A stretch of DNA of 64,000 bases from Paramacrobiotus metropolitanus (GCF_019649055.1 NW_026570234.1:496001-560000); one strand, 5' to 3'. Shown: positions 13,201-25,304, numbered from the stretch's first letter. Made by a program: numbers and translations. The notes: a model not told the origin generated them from the sequence alone.

Positions 13201-14606
13201 GCAGTCCAAGTATATAGTGCTCCTTAACCGGTTAAAATATTTCAAAAGTAAAACGTCGTAGTGTATGTACTGTATTAATAATATATATGTACAAGGGTAT
13301 ATGCATGCGCACACCCATTAAACCTGTCCGACTTCGATTAGGAGTAACTGTATATGTTAAGTTACTTTTCATTTTTTTTCTTTATTACTACATTAGAGGA
13401 CACATTTTTAAATGGCATAGTCAGAAGAAATTTGCGGAAACTAACGGATTGCGAGTGATTGCTGTTCTCTTTACAATTTAAGCCTGTGTTGGATGGAAAG
13501 GGGCGACTATGAGTCGATTTATGTCCAGTAAGCGTGAAGTAGTTATCATCTAAAAATTGTTGTACTAATTTGCATAAAAATCATAATAGTATGTCAGAAA
13601 CTAATTACGAGGTATTTATGCACGAATCAGCACGATTACCACAATGTGCCAAATAAAACGCCCATTTAAGGCAATCTTTCTTTATTTCGTTGTACAAGTA
13701 AAATTACTATTTCGGTTATGGTCTTTCGAGTACACCCTTAAAATAATCCAGATTTATAAACAGTTTGCGTTTGGTCCGACTGCATGCCTGCACGAGGTAA
13801 CTTAATTGTATTTTACGAAAACTGACAGCTCTATGATTCGAAACAGCTAGTCTACTGTAACTAACCACTAAAAAAGCCGCTGTGATATATATTTGGACAA
13901 TAAGAGCGTGACCACAAAAGCTTTTGGCTAATGGTGGCCATTTATGGATTTACAAGCATTACACTCACATTTCTGCCAGACTGGTGCATAACATATAGTT
14001 CAGATTACCTTTTTAGATTTATGTGCAACTGAGAATGTGCAATTTGTACTTGTAATTGATCATCGCGATTATGAGTAACGTAAGTTACCGTTGCAAATTA
14101 TAACTGCTTCGTATACCAACGATTCTGTCTGTATACTATGCCAAGTTTTTTGTTCAGTGATGCAAGACAAAAATATTTAAGTAAGTATAGATTTTATCCC
14201 TGTTGCGTACACAGTTTATTAGAACACTATCATCGAGCTCTATCCATTTCTTGATTCCTGAATATCAAAACATGCAGTTACGCTTGAGTTAGCGGCAGCA
14301 AAGCATCCGCGGCTTTTAATTAAGGGTATTTACAACCGTCCGGTATTAATTTCAGCGGAATTTTCATTGACCTCTTGAAGCAATGCTCAAGAGCAGCATG
14401 CATAAATTTTGACCCACGAATAAAACAGCAGACTTACCTCCGTATACGAAAAATATAGCAATCTTTAGGGGTAATAATTTGGGAATCACGCAGGGATCTT
14501 TCTCGGTGGCCATTTGTTCTTCCGGCTGAATTCGGCTATTCCTCTGCAGTAGCCGCATCGTATCCTTCTTCGTATACTCCGTGCCGCTTTTCGGCATAGC
14601 ACGCAT
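10253..14606 (-). CDS. MFSD6-like major facilitator transporter, tandem copy A
   Basis: Six exons in consistent phase (14438-14606, 11635-12820, 11154-11400, 10877-10976, 10649-10810, 10253-10455) give 688 residues. The first exon (LPLKIAIFFVYGG) joins MAALYPFFTLHMKSIGIS, the conserved TM1-TM2 start of MFSD6-type proteins. The LPLLSCLFVPFSGIVADKIGHYKW segment that follows (split here by a space in no codon) is the family TM2-loop motif. A long Cys-containing extracellular loop with several N-glycosylation sites separates TM2 from the next helices, as in MFSD6. The last exon encodes an acidic cytoplasmic tail rich in Asp/Ser (DDELSDIDSADSDSDSD). Substrates of invertebrate MFSD6-like proteins are unknown. 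Exon junctions near FGLG and the first GG junction match copy B at 15.7-18.7 kb, so the two arose by tandem duplication. Intron 1 (12821-14437) is unusually long. Confidence 0.8.
13160..13207. repeat. Perfect 21-bp inverted repeat with 6-nt loop, in intron 1 of transporter copy A
   Basis: Left arm 13160-13180 and right arm 13187-13207 are exact reverse complements, separated by AAGCTC. The arms contain CTGCAGCCACCCG. A partial repeat of the left arm (GGACTGCAG) lies immediately upstream at 13152-13160. The arms are more GC-rich than the surrounding intron. Confidence 0.9.
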
Positions 14607-15736
14607 TTGCAGTGAATTGCCTAGTTTTTACAGTTTTGTCCAACGTTATGATTAGACAAAAAAGCAAAGCTAACAAAAAGCGTCGGCATATTTGCTGATG
14701 AGAAAGAAAAAAGTGTAACTACATGTTCGTATAAAAGCTCGAGTTCATAAAAAATGTATCTTCGAAAGCAGATCGATCGAACAGTGCGCACGAATATTAA
14801 ACAGTAGTGTTGCCTTAAGGTTACTCTCGACTGCGCGCGATATTGTAAGCGTATCGTTTCTCAATATAGTAATCAAAACTATACAGTATCTGTACAGCAA
14901 GCAGGAATCATGCCGAGAAATATTAGCACGGCAATTGTTGCACATGTTAGACGATCTGTCGAAATAGCACGTTACTAATTTATCAAACCTGCAATTACCG
15001 CTTCGAACGTTTTCAGAATCTGCGAAAACGTCATCTCAACAATGTTCAAGATTATGTGGTAACTACATACTTTCTACGAGCTAGGCGTTTTCTTTGCTAA
15101 ACAATTTTACACATTAACTATGAAAAACGAAAAAAACATACGATTGTACGTGTCCTGAGTTTTTAACGCTACACTATTATTACGAAGTTGCGAATTGACA
15201 AAATTAATATGTGAATTCGAGTGCGCACGGCGCACTTTAGTAAGCGACACGCACTACAGTACAATGTTAGACTAAAAAATTACTTTCCCAGTCCATAGTT
15301 AATTTTTGCAAGCCGCAATCCATATTTAACTTTTACCTGAAACCATATGTTACAGTAATTTTTTTATACTGACCAAATGACCAGTGAGGTAAGTGGGCTG
15401 ATGTTCTATTCTGCATTTATAAACTAAGTAAATCTCGACCATAGGATTCTATACCAATGAAAGCCTATCGCGGAATTATAGTGTCCGTACCTGTATGCCG
15501 CTAAAATAAAAAATGGTACAGTACCAGAGACAAAATTGACAACATAATTTTCGGAAGTTGTACAACAGTTCAGACTTCAGATACATTCGTTTACAGTCTA
15601 GTGGTAGAAAGCGCATTCGCCGAGAAAATAACATCATGGTAAAATGGAGAATTGACCAACAGACCAAACTGACCAACAACTTGATAACCTAACAACCGAA
15701 TTTAAATTAATACTGCAATCCATGGTATCGGCAATA
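14607..15736. other. Intergenic between the tandem transporters
   Basis: This stretch should hold the promoter of copy A and the 3' UTR of copy B, both on the minus strand. It is AT-rich and I see no gene, repeat or RNA structure in it. Confidence 0.4.
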
Positions 15737-18726
15737 TTAAAAGTTGGAAGATCTCCGGTGGTCACTTTGTGGCGGCCGCCAGTCGCGTGGCGGCAGTGCT
15801 CCCGTTTGGTTATTACTTAGATTATACCGGTCAATGTCCGCTTCAGGAAGCAGTCGATCATGTTGCTCCTTTAGGGACCGAAACGTTTTGGGATCGCCAT
15901 CTTTATCGAACAACTGATTTTCTAAATTATCTCTCATGCGGTGGAATTGTTCGTCATGTGGTCTCGATGGGTAATACGGTGCATCCTTCGGTTTTACAAT
16001 GGTCTCTATGCCGGGCGCCAGTGGTTGAACTTCTTCCTGTGTAATTACTGGCAACTTCGAAATGACTTCTGGAACATCTAACGGGATGAAGAAATTTTAA
16101 ATTATAGCTGTAAAAAATTTCCATGATCACATGTACATCATTATTTCTCATACTTCTACTAACACCGTTTGCAATAATTAGATCCGCTGATTTCCAGGTA
16201 ACACATATACACTATACGCTGAATGGTTTCTTACCAGTAGCGGGAAGAATAGTTGTCCGAAGGCGTTTAAGAACAAGGTGGTAGAGCAGAAAATATATTA
16301 TTCCCACACCGGCACAAATTCCTGACCATATCCTAAAAGTTTGACGATATCCCAGAGCGTGCACCATGAATCCACCCGTTAATGGTCCGATCCCTCCTCC
16401 TAATACCAAAAGTGTCAGATGTTATTTTTACCTTTTAAGCAGTTTTAAAAACCAGGATCAATCCGGCGGTCATGCTCGTAAGTAAAATAAGTGTAATAAC
16501 AACTGTTATTAGAAAACTGCTGTTAATGATGGGTCTTGAAAAAACTTGACAATAATGTGCAAGAGCGCTCAAAATGACCGGCGTGACATCAATCACGCTT
16601 ACCCAAACCAAAGTTGACAGCTCCAAATAATCCAACAAGAGTCGCTAAATATCGCGGAGCCGTTTTGATGGCAAATTGTGGAAGCACGACCAACATCATC
16701 TGGGTAACGGCGGTGAGCACTTCAATGGGCAGGATTAGAAAAGGATTATACGTGTAAGAATACAAAAGAAAACGCCCTGCGTAACAAAGCAGCCCAGCAG
16801 CCACAATGTTTTCATGGCCAAATATTCGTATTAGTGGGGTGGAGAAGAAGAGCAGCGGAATTGACAGCAGATACCCAACCGTATTAATTAATCCGAACAG
16901 CCAGCCAGGGGATTTCATGATAAATTCGGGGTCTCCTTTCATGAACAGGAAGAGATAACTGCAAATATGCCCATAGTTTTCAGATGTGGGAAAACAGAAA
17001 AAATTTATTGTATTCGTTAGAGTAAGGTGTTACGCACATGAAGCACTATATACAAAGTACTTATACTTATACGTATTCTATTATGCGAGTATGACGTAAG
17101 AGTTGAAGATTGGAAGTCCTTTTATTAGTAATAAAAAAAATTTTATAATGTAATAAATAGCTGATAGAATTTATGGTACTTATTATCTACACTTTATACG
17201 GTTTCCGACCAGAAACTTACTTGACGATTACACCAAAGGCACAGCCACTCATAAAGATCGCCACAACAAAGGCCGCTACATTCGGTATCCGAAGCACCAC
17301 GCCCACCGATTTCCAAATATTAGCCTGCGGCTTTCTCGCTCCAAATTTCATGCAGACCATTAGCCCAGCAGCCATTAAGTTCAGAGCTCCAAAAATATAA
17401 AATGCCGGTGAGTAGTCGTCGCTTCCCGTCCGCTTCTTGGCCACATCGATCAACCAGCCGGAAATGGGCGGTACAATGCAAAATCCCACCGAGGCGAATA
17501 GTCGCTGAATGCCAAAATCCCCATTCTCCTGCTTGGCAATCTCCAACACCGCCGCATCCGACAGCGGGAAAACCACACGGATGGCTGTAAACGACAGAAA
17601 CCTCCACGTGAAATACAACGCGAGCGTCGTCAGACGATCGCCTATTTTTCTCCAAACTGATTCGCGGCAGATGACCTCGTTCGTCGACTTGGCTTCGCAA
17701 CTGACGGAACAATTCATTACCGGACTGATATCATTGGAGACACAACGGGCGTTGTCCAGATCACGGATATTTCGTAATGGGAACGCAAAACTCGACGGAC
17801 TCCACGTGATGTTGCCCATTGGCTGGACACTGGTCAAGTGGGCTTTAAGCGTGTCGATATTGTCAAGGGCAAAGCAATAGCCGTCCCTGCTGTTCACCGC
17901 GCCAAAACACATACGTGGATTACTGTAGCCCCGTGCAATGCAGTTGGATGTACAGTTGGTCAGCTCCGCTGACTGCCAGTTATTTTTAACGGCACAATGG
18001 TGTAGTTTTCGCGGGGTATCTGTGGTCAGTCTCAAATCGGGAAAATCGGAGATGCCACAAGGAAGATTCACGGTGAAGTTGGAGTTTTCCAGAGTTGAAT
18101 TTTGGTTGATCATTTTATTTTCGTAAAACGGCACTCCGAACCAGAGGAGAGTGTGCAGAATGACGCTGAGAATCGTAAAGATAATGAGAACGATTTTATA
18201 GTTCCCGACCCGATCGGCCAGAAAGCCGCCGATCGGTGGGCCAATACTGCTGACTATGGGAAGAAGGAAGAGGATCACGGCAATTTCCTTGATGGATATG
18301 CCCACACTCATCATGTGCAGCGCAAAATAAGGGAATAATGCAGCAACACCTAATTTTGGAACAGAAACATAAAAGTAAAAGTTTATAGCAGAAATTCTTA
18401 CTTAGGTAACTTATAACATTTACGACGCAATGTGATGTGTTTCAGTTTCCGATAGCATTCATTTTTGATATTGAAAACAAATTAAATATTTTTTTGGCTC
18501 TCAAAAGTCAACATTAAGAAAAAAATAGATTTTTTTCAATACTTCTTTACTAACCTCCATGAATCAAGAATACCAGCAGCTTAACCGGCAGAAGTTTTGG
18601 GTTGATTTTTAAAACCGTTTTGAAGCTCTTTGCCGGTGGAGGTTGCATATTTTGTGGAGCATTCCCGACCACAACAAGGGGTTTTCCATTTTGTGCCTCT
18701 TTGCTAATCAAATCCGATTTCTCCAT
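15737..18726 (-). CDS. MFSD6-like major facilitator transporter, tandem copy B
   Basis: Five exons in consistent phase (18555-18726, 17221-18349, 16603-16958, 16235-16399, 15737-16077) give 720 residues. It begins MEKSDLISKEAQ, runs into LPVKLLVFLIHGG joined to VAALFPYFALHMMSVGIS, and has the SIGPPIGGFLADRVGNYK motif after TM2. A large extracellular loop with many Cys and N-glycosylation sites follows, then the remaining helices, including FGLGGGIGPLTGGF across the exon 3/4 junction. The C-terminal exon is a hydrophilic, Pro/Arg/Asp-rich tail (about 110 residues) unrelated to the acidic tail of copy A. It has one intron fewer than copy A in the region of exons 3-4. The family is a plasma-membrane or endomembrane MFS group of unknown substrate; human MFSD6 has been called a macrophage MHC receptor homologue. 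Confidence 0.8.
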
Positions 18727-20924
18727 TGTACCCGTAATTGACTATAAAAATTTTGCGAAGCAGAAACACGCAGATGAATCACGCGGTCAGTTTGTTGAGA
18801 TCATGCACGGAAGTCGGACTATCCGCTTATACGCAGACGTCAACTCACACTTGTATCACATAAACTGTAGAATTAGAAAATGACCCATCCATCGTCGGCA
18901 ACCAATTTAGATCAGATGCGATGAGTGCGCTGAGGTTGGAGCTTGAAAAATTAACTTCAAACGGTTAAAACTCTGCCAAAAATATTTTAGCCAGAAGGTG
19001 AAGCTTAGTGTTGAACCAGTTTAGATCACGATAGACTGGCATACACCGCTCGCGAGTAAAGTGAACTCGAATCAAGCATCACTCGCAAGGTAATAAATCT
19101 GATTTTAACGGTATCCGCTATAGTCTTGTAATTACGGTATTATCAGCTATTGCACCATTTAGTACTGTAGTAATTTATTTGGTCTTCCGGTGGTATGCAA
19201 GATCTACAGAAGATACTCAATAGTCAATATCCGTGCCTGGACGACTGAGTCATTAAAACTATTAACGGCAGCAATATTCCAGTAACTTGTTATATTTACC
19301 AAACCTTGCTCTTTTTGCAAACGATTTTCGATATGGCAGCTGTTGCTGGACACGATTACAGACTTATAGACTTAAATAAGCAACGAAAGAAGCAAAAAAA
19401 TTTTAATGCTGTGCCACCAAAAGACTGCGTTAATGCGGCAGTTGCCTATTAGTGCATAGTATACTTATGCCGGTATTTGAAACTTTGCACTTAATAAGCG
19501 AACTTGTAAAATCCCTGTATTTGAAAGAGATTCGTACAGTTAGACTGCTATCCGAGTAATTAAAATTATGTTAATTCATCAGCAGAGTTTTAGAGCACAA
19601 TCCGACCGCCGATCGCGATCGCGAATAAGCATTAAAATGGCACATGTAGCATCTCCAGTTTACTCCAGTAGCATCTCCAGTTTACATTGCCTGGGTAAAA
19701 TTAATTACTTCATGAGCTGATACCGCTACGATTTCGGTAGCCGGTTGTTACAGAAAAACGGAAATGGACAAACTGTGATATTATTACCGTACGAAATACA
19801 GTACTCGCCAGTCGTGGCTTTGTTGTCCGGCTGTGACGTATCACACCTACGTACGGTGTTATGAGTGCATCAGAAACGATGGGGTGTTATGAGTGCATCC
19901 GAAACGATGTTACGAGTGCATACGAAACTGTTCAAGGCTGTTTGTAATTTTTGGTACTTATTTGATCGCACTTAAAATTTTGTGCATCTCAAATTCGAAA
20001 CATATCACAATCTGTCCTGAAATTAGAAGACAATTAGCAATCAATTTAGCAAGATACGAATGTGCAGTCTAATGCAAAATTGAAAAATACCGACATTTCC
20101 AGTTCCGGTATTTTGTGATTCTCTGCACTGCACTGGTGTAAACTAATTTTTTTCGCAGTGCGAAATTCGTACTTCGTAAATTCCTTTTTAGATTTTTATT
20201 TCTATGGATTTCCTTGTACAGACACACATTTCTTCTGTTCATGCTTTGGGAAATTATATGGACGACTGTGTCGACGGATGCGATGAAGGTCGTTCACTCT
20301 CGAACCATTTGCACAAACGCTTAATTTGCTTACAGTAAGTACCATTCTCGTACCGCAGTATGCTACAAGTTGTTTTTACAGTACACGTGTGATGTCCGTA
20401 TGCAGCTACTGTATTATTGTACATGCACAAGTCATCAGTGCAAATCACAAAATTTACGATTATTACTTACCACTGTTTAAATACCAGTACAGGATCGGAA
20501 AACGAACAATTACTTATAGTTCATTGTTACTGCGGTGTCATAATTATTTTTATTTTTTAAATTCGAATTCGCAGATTCCGATTAAATCCAAATTTTGTTC
20601 GACAGTGGATTTTATCCAGTTATCTACGAAAACTGTCTCCGCGCCTCGTTACATTTTGTGTACCCAAGTTTGGATAAACAACCCGCCGACCCGCTGTAGT
20701 CGTACGAGACAGCGCAATGTATTTGTTCGTTGCTTATTTATCGCTGGATTTGAGAAGCGGAGAGACGAACCTCTTTTCTTGAAGAAAAGTAAAAGAGTTT
20801 CTCGTTTTTCTGGAATGATGAATGATGATGATTGCAGAACATTTTTTTACGACTTGCTGGCCGTGTTGATTATATCTGGAGGGTACTAGGCAGGTAATGC
20901 AGTGGCCAAAACCGGAGATGCACC
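18727..20924. other. Divergent intergenic region with short repeats
   Basis: This separates transporter copy B (-) from the GT31 gene (+) and should hold both promoters. It contains a two-copy 18-bp direct repeat (19646-19663 and 19668-19685) and a three-copy tandem repeat (19857-19928). A long open frame at 20326-20889 shows no family resemblance and is probably untranslated. Confidence 0.45.
19857..19928. repeat. Short tandem repeat, three degenerate copies
   Basis: Copies at about 19857-19881, 19885-19909 and 19908-19928 share TGTTAYGAGTGCATNCGAAAC-like sequence (consensus about 21-25 bases). The last copy is truncated. It is a small minisatellite upstream of the GT31 gene. Confidence 0.75.
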
Positions 20925-22007
20925 ATGCCTGCTAATTCATCATCCAAAGCTTACCTTATCATCATCGCTATCGTTTTCCTGATCTCGGGATTCCTCTTCA
21001 TTGGTCTGCTCCACTGGAACAACACAGTTACCCTTCGCCCACTGGAAGGTGCCACAAGGCAGCATAATAGTCTGAGTGAACTCTTCTCAATCGAGAACAC
21101 CACTGCAACGAGGAGCAGCAAATATCGACCTAGCAAAAAAACCACATCTCCTCCGGCGGAAAGTCTTTCAGCCGATTCTTTCTATCTTGACGCCTCTGTT
21201 GTTGCCAGCCAGTATTCCATTAATCCGGCACCCTGTTCGACGCTTCCGGTGAAGCCGTACGTCGTCATTATCGTTTTTGCGCGGCCCAATGGATACAAAC
21301 TCCGACAGGCCATTCGGAGCACGTGGGGCTCCTTGGTTGATACGCACTGCGGAGTGCGCATGTTGTTTATGTTTGGTCGCGTCTATGACTCCGCCGTGCA
21401 AGAAGCACTGAACGAGGAGTCCAAAAAATACGGGGATGTGATACAGTCCAACCAGTTCGACGACAGATACCGTTCCGCTGCCAATAAGGCTGTTCATCTG
21501 TTGCAGTGGGGTGCTGCGTTCTGCCCAGAATCGGCCTACACGGCCAAGATTGACGACGATAATTGGTTGAATTTACAGAAATATTTAAATTTTCTCAAAG
21601 CTCATCCGCCGAGTGATATTGTTTATGGAGGGATGTTTTATGCTGGGACAATAGTAATTCGTGATCCGAATAGTAAATATTTCGTTCCAAGGGAGGAATT
21701 CCCACAGGAATATTATCCCGAATATCTTTCCGGAATACTGTACGCATTCCCTACAAAACACTTGGCCAAAGTAGTGTACATGGCACAGCATAGTCAGATG
21801 ACATTTAACGATGACGTTTTTGTCTGCGGAGTGGTGGCGACGAAAGCGGGACTGACGCGAAAAGAAGTTCCGGACTATGGATGGGATCACAATATACACG
21901 ATACCACGTGTCCTAAGCGAGATAAAATGTGCATTCATTATTCGAAAATTGAAGATTTTTACAGACTATGGAATGATCCTTGCTTCAAGTATGAAAAGTT
22001 GTGTTAA
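20925..22007 (+). CDS. GT31 beta-1,3-glycosyltransferase, type II membrane protein
   Basis: A single-exon gene of 360 residues. Residues about 10-29 form a signal anchor (YLIIIAIVFLISGFLFIGLL), then comes a Ser/Thr-rich stem and the catalytic domain. Galactosyltransferase family motifs are visible: RQAIRSTWG at 127-135, a K-I-D-D-D at 208-212 in the place of the metal-binding DDD, YPEYLSGILYAFP as the YP.Y.sG.gY motif, and N-D-D-V-F-V-C-G-V in the place of EDVYVG. Such Golgi enzymes transfer Gal or GlcNAc in beta-1,3 linkage to glycoprotein or glycolipid acceptors. The donor and acceptor cannot be read from the sequence. An alternative upstream ATG at 20918 is out of frame, so 20925 is preferred. 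Absence of introns in an intron-rich neighbourhood could reflect retrocopying. Confidence 0.85.
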   Translation: MPANSSSKAYLIIIAIVFLISGFLFIGLLHWNNTVTLRPLEGATRQHNSLSELFSIENTTATRSSKYRPSKKTTSPPAESLSADSFYLDASVVASQYSINPAPCSTLPVKPYVVIIVFARPNGYKLRQAIRSTWGSLVDTHCGVRMLFMFGRVYDSAVQEALNEESKKYGDVIQSNQFDDRYRSAANKAVHLLQWGAAFCPESAYTAKIDDDNWLNLQKYLNFLKAHPPSDIVYGGMFYAGTIVIRDPNSKYFVPREEFPQEYYPEYLSGILYAFPTKHLAKVVYMAQHSQMTFNDDVFVCGVVATKAGLTRKEVPDYGWDHNIHDTTCPKRDKMCIHYSKIEDFYRLWNDPCFKYEKLC

Positions 22008-22985
22008 ACCAGTTAAAGGATGGATATTTATTGTTGCCTTATGTACTCAGTATGTAGTTTTGGTTATGCAGTTTTGTCACAATGTCTGCAGCATGTGAAC
22101 CTGAGTTCCTTTTTTTAGCGCAGCTGCTTTTGCCAGCTTTAATTCTTTCGCTGTAATTCTCATTACGTGTTGAACTTGCAATCTCTGTCAAAGTCTCAAA
22201 GTTCTGTTTGAATAAGCATGATAAGCTGACAATGAGATAAATTTTTTCACAAAATATAACGAAAACAGAAGCAAGAGCACTGCAGCCGCAGGTGAATATC
22301 GGATGGCAGACTGCCTACCTTGCAGCGGTGGCATACCAATCGACCCGTAGCATGCGCCGCTGCCTGTTGGAAGGGCGATTCCGATCAGCTGTTTCGCCTA
22401 GGCCCTGCTTGTGAGTTGTCCAGCAAATAAAAAAATCGGATAAAAAAATGCTCACGATATTCAGGAGAAAAAAAGTTTTTGAGATTTTCCTTCCATAAAG
22501 TCCTCTTGTTAAGATGACACTTATAACAGATCTTGTTACCTATGTATCAGATAATATGTGAAACTCTTATTATTCGTTCTCTGCCTTATGTCTTCTGAAT
22601 GGCTTTTCATAGCAGTTTGCCCTGCAGCTTAATGTTCAGTACGACTGTGCGAGTAACCCGTGCTGGTTCATGAAAGGCATCATTGGCCTTGTATTACTGT
22701 AATTGGATTTTGGGATAAGATTGGCAGTGAGCACTGCAAACCTGTTGGGGAGCTTTTTGTTTTTATTACGAACAGACTGAAAGACATGCTACTCTGGGCC
22801 GTGCGGTCTGAGGGAGTGTGAAACTTGAGGTGACGACTGAAGGTTCGAAGCACTGCTGTTATTAATTGATCGTTGCAAAGTCTACTTATTACACTTTGCA
22901 GTGGCCTCTGCAGTTCCGATACGCTAGTGACGCCAGTCACGCCACCAGTTGGTGCTTCGAAAAAATCCGGGAAAGGCGCTGCAAA
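22008..22985. other. Intergenic, no gene seen
   Basis: Lies between the GT31 stop and the PABIR-like start on the same strand. It holds the 3' UTR of the first and the promoter or 5' UTR of the second. No repeat or RNA structure stands out. Confidence 0.4.
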
Positions 22986-25212
22986 ATGGATGTAGAAATG
23001 ACTGAGATCACAGGGACGGAACTCACGGAAGAAACATCCCCGTCAACACGCTCGTCTAATGTGTTACCTGTTCCTCGTGAGTTTCGTGGAAGCATCACAG
23101 AGAAAGTTTCGCAGCAGGAAGCCGTTGCAGTACAAGCAGGTAAATGGTAGCCATCAAAACAAAGCTCCAGTAAATCAAGCGGACGTCGAGTGGTGTTCTG
23201 CAGGCAAAGTTGGACCACCTGTAGATAGCAATGGGACTGCGGAGTTTTCCTCAGAAACCGCGCATACCCAGACCACTCCCACGACACCCGCTAGTTTCAG
23301 CTCGGCTAGCGGAAGTTCACCCGCTGCCAGCACGTGTAAAAACGCATTCACATTTTTACTGTTAAAGCCATCATCTAAACAGACACGGTTGTTTATTGTT
23401 TAGTTAGTCCAGATGCTTTCCCGGGATCCGTTGGACGGTGGCGTCTGCGTGACATGAGCATCAGCGAAGATGAGGCCAACAGTAAGAAAAAGCTGGGAAA
23501 ACACTTCAAAAGAAACCGTAAAGCGATATTATTTGTGCTCCCTTACTTGAGATCTCAACCGACTACCATTAGAGCGTTATTGTTGAACGCTTGAACAGAA
23601 TTTAATAGAATACCATTTGACTGGTATTACTATTTTTTTATTTAATACTAGTATGTGTTTTTATTTTTTCATAAAACCTTATACTTGCCCTAATATTTTT
23701 ATAATTATTCATTAGTTTATTATTTATTTTATTGCCAGTTTGTCGCTCCTGGTCATCGTCCGCTGTGGGATCTCCTCGTTCGCCCACTTCCAGTGTGGAA
23801 GATAGTCCACAGTGGCAGTCATCTCCGGCGGCCGGAGCGGGTGTCGTTGCACAAGATGCCAGCAGTGTTTCTATGAATGGCTACCCAAATCATGACGGCA
23901 TTGGAAACCGTATGCGTATTCGAGAATCACCTTTGGACCGGCAGATCTCGGAAACGGGACGATCGTTAGCCGAATCCGTCAGCCACGATGGGTTGCTGGA
24001 CTCTTTTAGTATGCTGGCCACTTCTAGGCAGACTGGCGCCATGGGCACCGCCAAGCCGCCTCCCACTTCGTATCCACCTCGGTAAGCAGTATGCTTATTT
24101 CTGTTTGCATGGAGTTTTTGCTTACGAGCCTTTTATTTTGCAGTCCTAGTTCCCCCTTCGCAGAAATTGTTCCACGTAACGCAGGTTCAATTATCGCTGG
24201 ACAGCGCCTGTTGGACAGCACGAGAAACAAGAACATGTGGAAATCCGCTCTAGTGGATCGTAAAATTCCTTTGCTTGGCTTATCGCCCGATAATCAGACT
24301 GGCCAGGTAGTGTTACGGTTCTGCCGATCCTTTGCTGTATAGTTCGGAAAATCAGAGAATTTTGTAGAATAAACGTATAAGAATTTCACTAGATTAACTA
24401 TCGTTGGATTGAATCATTTAACATGACCAATCTTATGCAGATGCTGCCAGCCATCAACCGTATAGTTCACGATGAAGCTTCATTTTCTGCAGCTGAATGC
24501 CATGGGGAGAGGTCAGTAAATTAATGAAAATTAATGACATCATTTGTATTCCTTTTTTTGGTGTTTTATAGAGAAATGCACCAGAAGTTCCGTCTCTCGC
24601 GGTCGTGTAATGATCTATGTTTTCCGGCATCAGCAACGAGTCATACGGAAAAAACTGAAAAAGATAATCTGTCCTCTTTGCTGACTAACAGTATGCAGAT
24701 TGATTCCACAACTACCTCAAGTGAGAAAGCTGTGTTCATGCTGGAGGACAAGTTTCAAGACAGTCCTACCGCCATGTCAGAAGGGAGTGACAGTGGTAAT
24801 GGTAACGGCAGTGGTGGAAAAGAACAGTGGAAGTCTAATGGTGAGTAATTATTATTATTAAAATGAACGAGAATCGGACCGTCTCCGAGGTATTTCATTG
24901 TAACGGTGCTTTCCAGGATCACCAGCTGTGTCGGTGCCGGCGGATAGTCCGGAGCCAGCTATGAGCCCAGTTGGATTTTTTACGGTACGACTGAGCGATG
25001 TCCCTCACTAGCAGGGAAAGACCGTATTGTATAGATGTCACAGTCTTCATTTGGGTTAGACACCGGGAAGTCCAGGAGCGGCTGGGACTCCGCTGGGAAT
25101 GCGACCGCGCTCGGGAAGCCAGAGTCCATACCGTAGAACATATACCTCGCCAAACACCGTGCAGTTGCGCCAAAGTGTGCTGAATGCCAAGAGGAAACGT
25201 AAGATACATTAG
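22986..25212 (+). CDS. PABIR/FAM122-like PP2A-B55 regulator
   Basis: Nine exons in consistent phase (22986-23139, 23204-23333, 23408-23481, 23739-24081, 24144-24306, 24441-24511, 24572-24840, 24917-24984, 25060-25212) give 474 residues. Most of the protein is Ser/Pro-rich and probably disordered. Two segments resemble vertebrate FAM122: across exons 6-7, a charged helix INRIVHDEASF followed by EREMHQKFRLSRSCNDL (compare HEREVQTAMQISHSWEES), and at the C-terminus SQSPYRRTYTSPN then LRQSVLNAKRKR (compare SQSPINCIRPSVLGPLKRK). FAM122A uses the helical part to bind and inhibit PP2A-B55 at mitotic entry. The PP2A role here rests on this short similarity. A rival reading of the last exon from 25035 gives a stop at 25134 but loses the conserved C-terminus. 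Confidence 0.65.
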
Positions 25213-25304
25213 CATAAAATTAGGTTTCCGTAAGTTGTAATTTTTCAGAGCAGCAGTAGCCAGACTGCGCCCTAAAATATCGATTACGATAACATATTTT
25301 ATGA

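Noticed and set aside
20326-20889. 187-codon open frame upstream of the GT31 gene
   Set aside because: Its composition (many Ser, Tyr, Phe, Cys, Ile) looks like translated noncoding DNA, it has no domain, and it ends just before the real gene's start. More likely 5' UTR or intergenic.
25035-25136. Alternative last exon of the PABIR-like gene (reading SQSSFGLDTGKS)
   Set aside because: It keeps phase but stops early and loses the conserved LRQSVLNAKRKR end, which the acceptor at 25058-25059 preserves.
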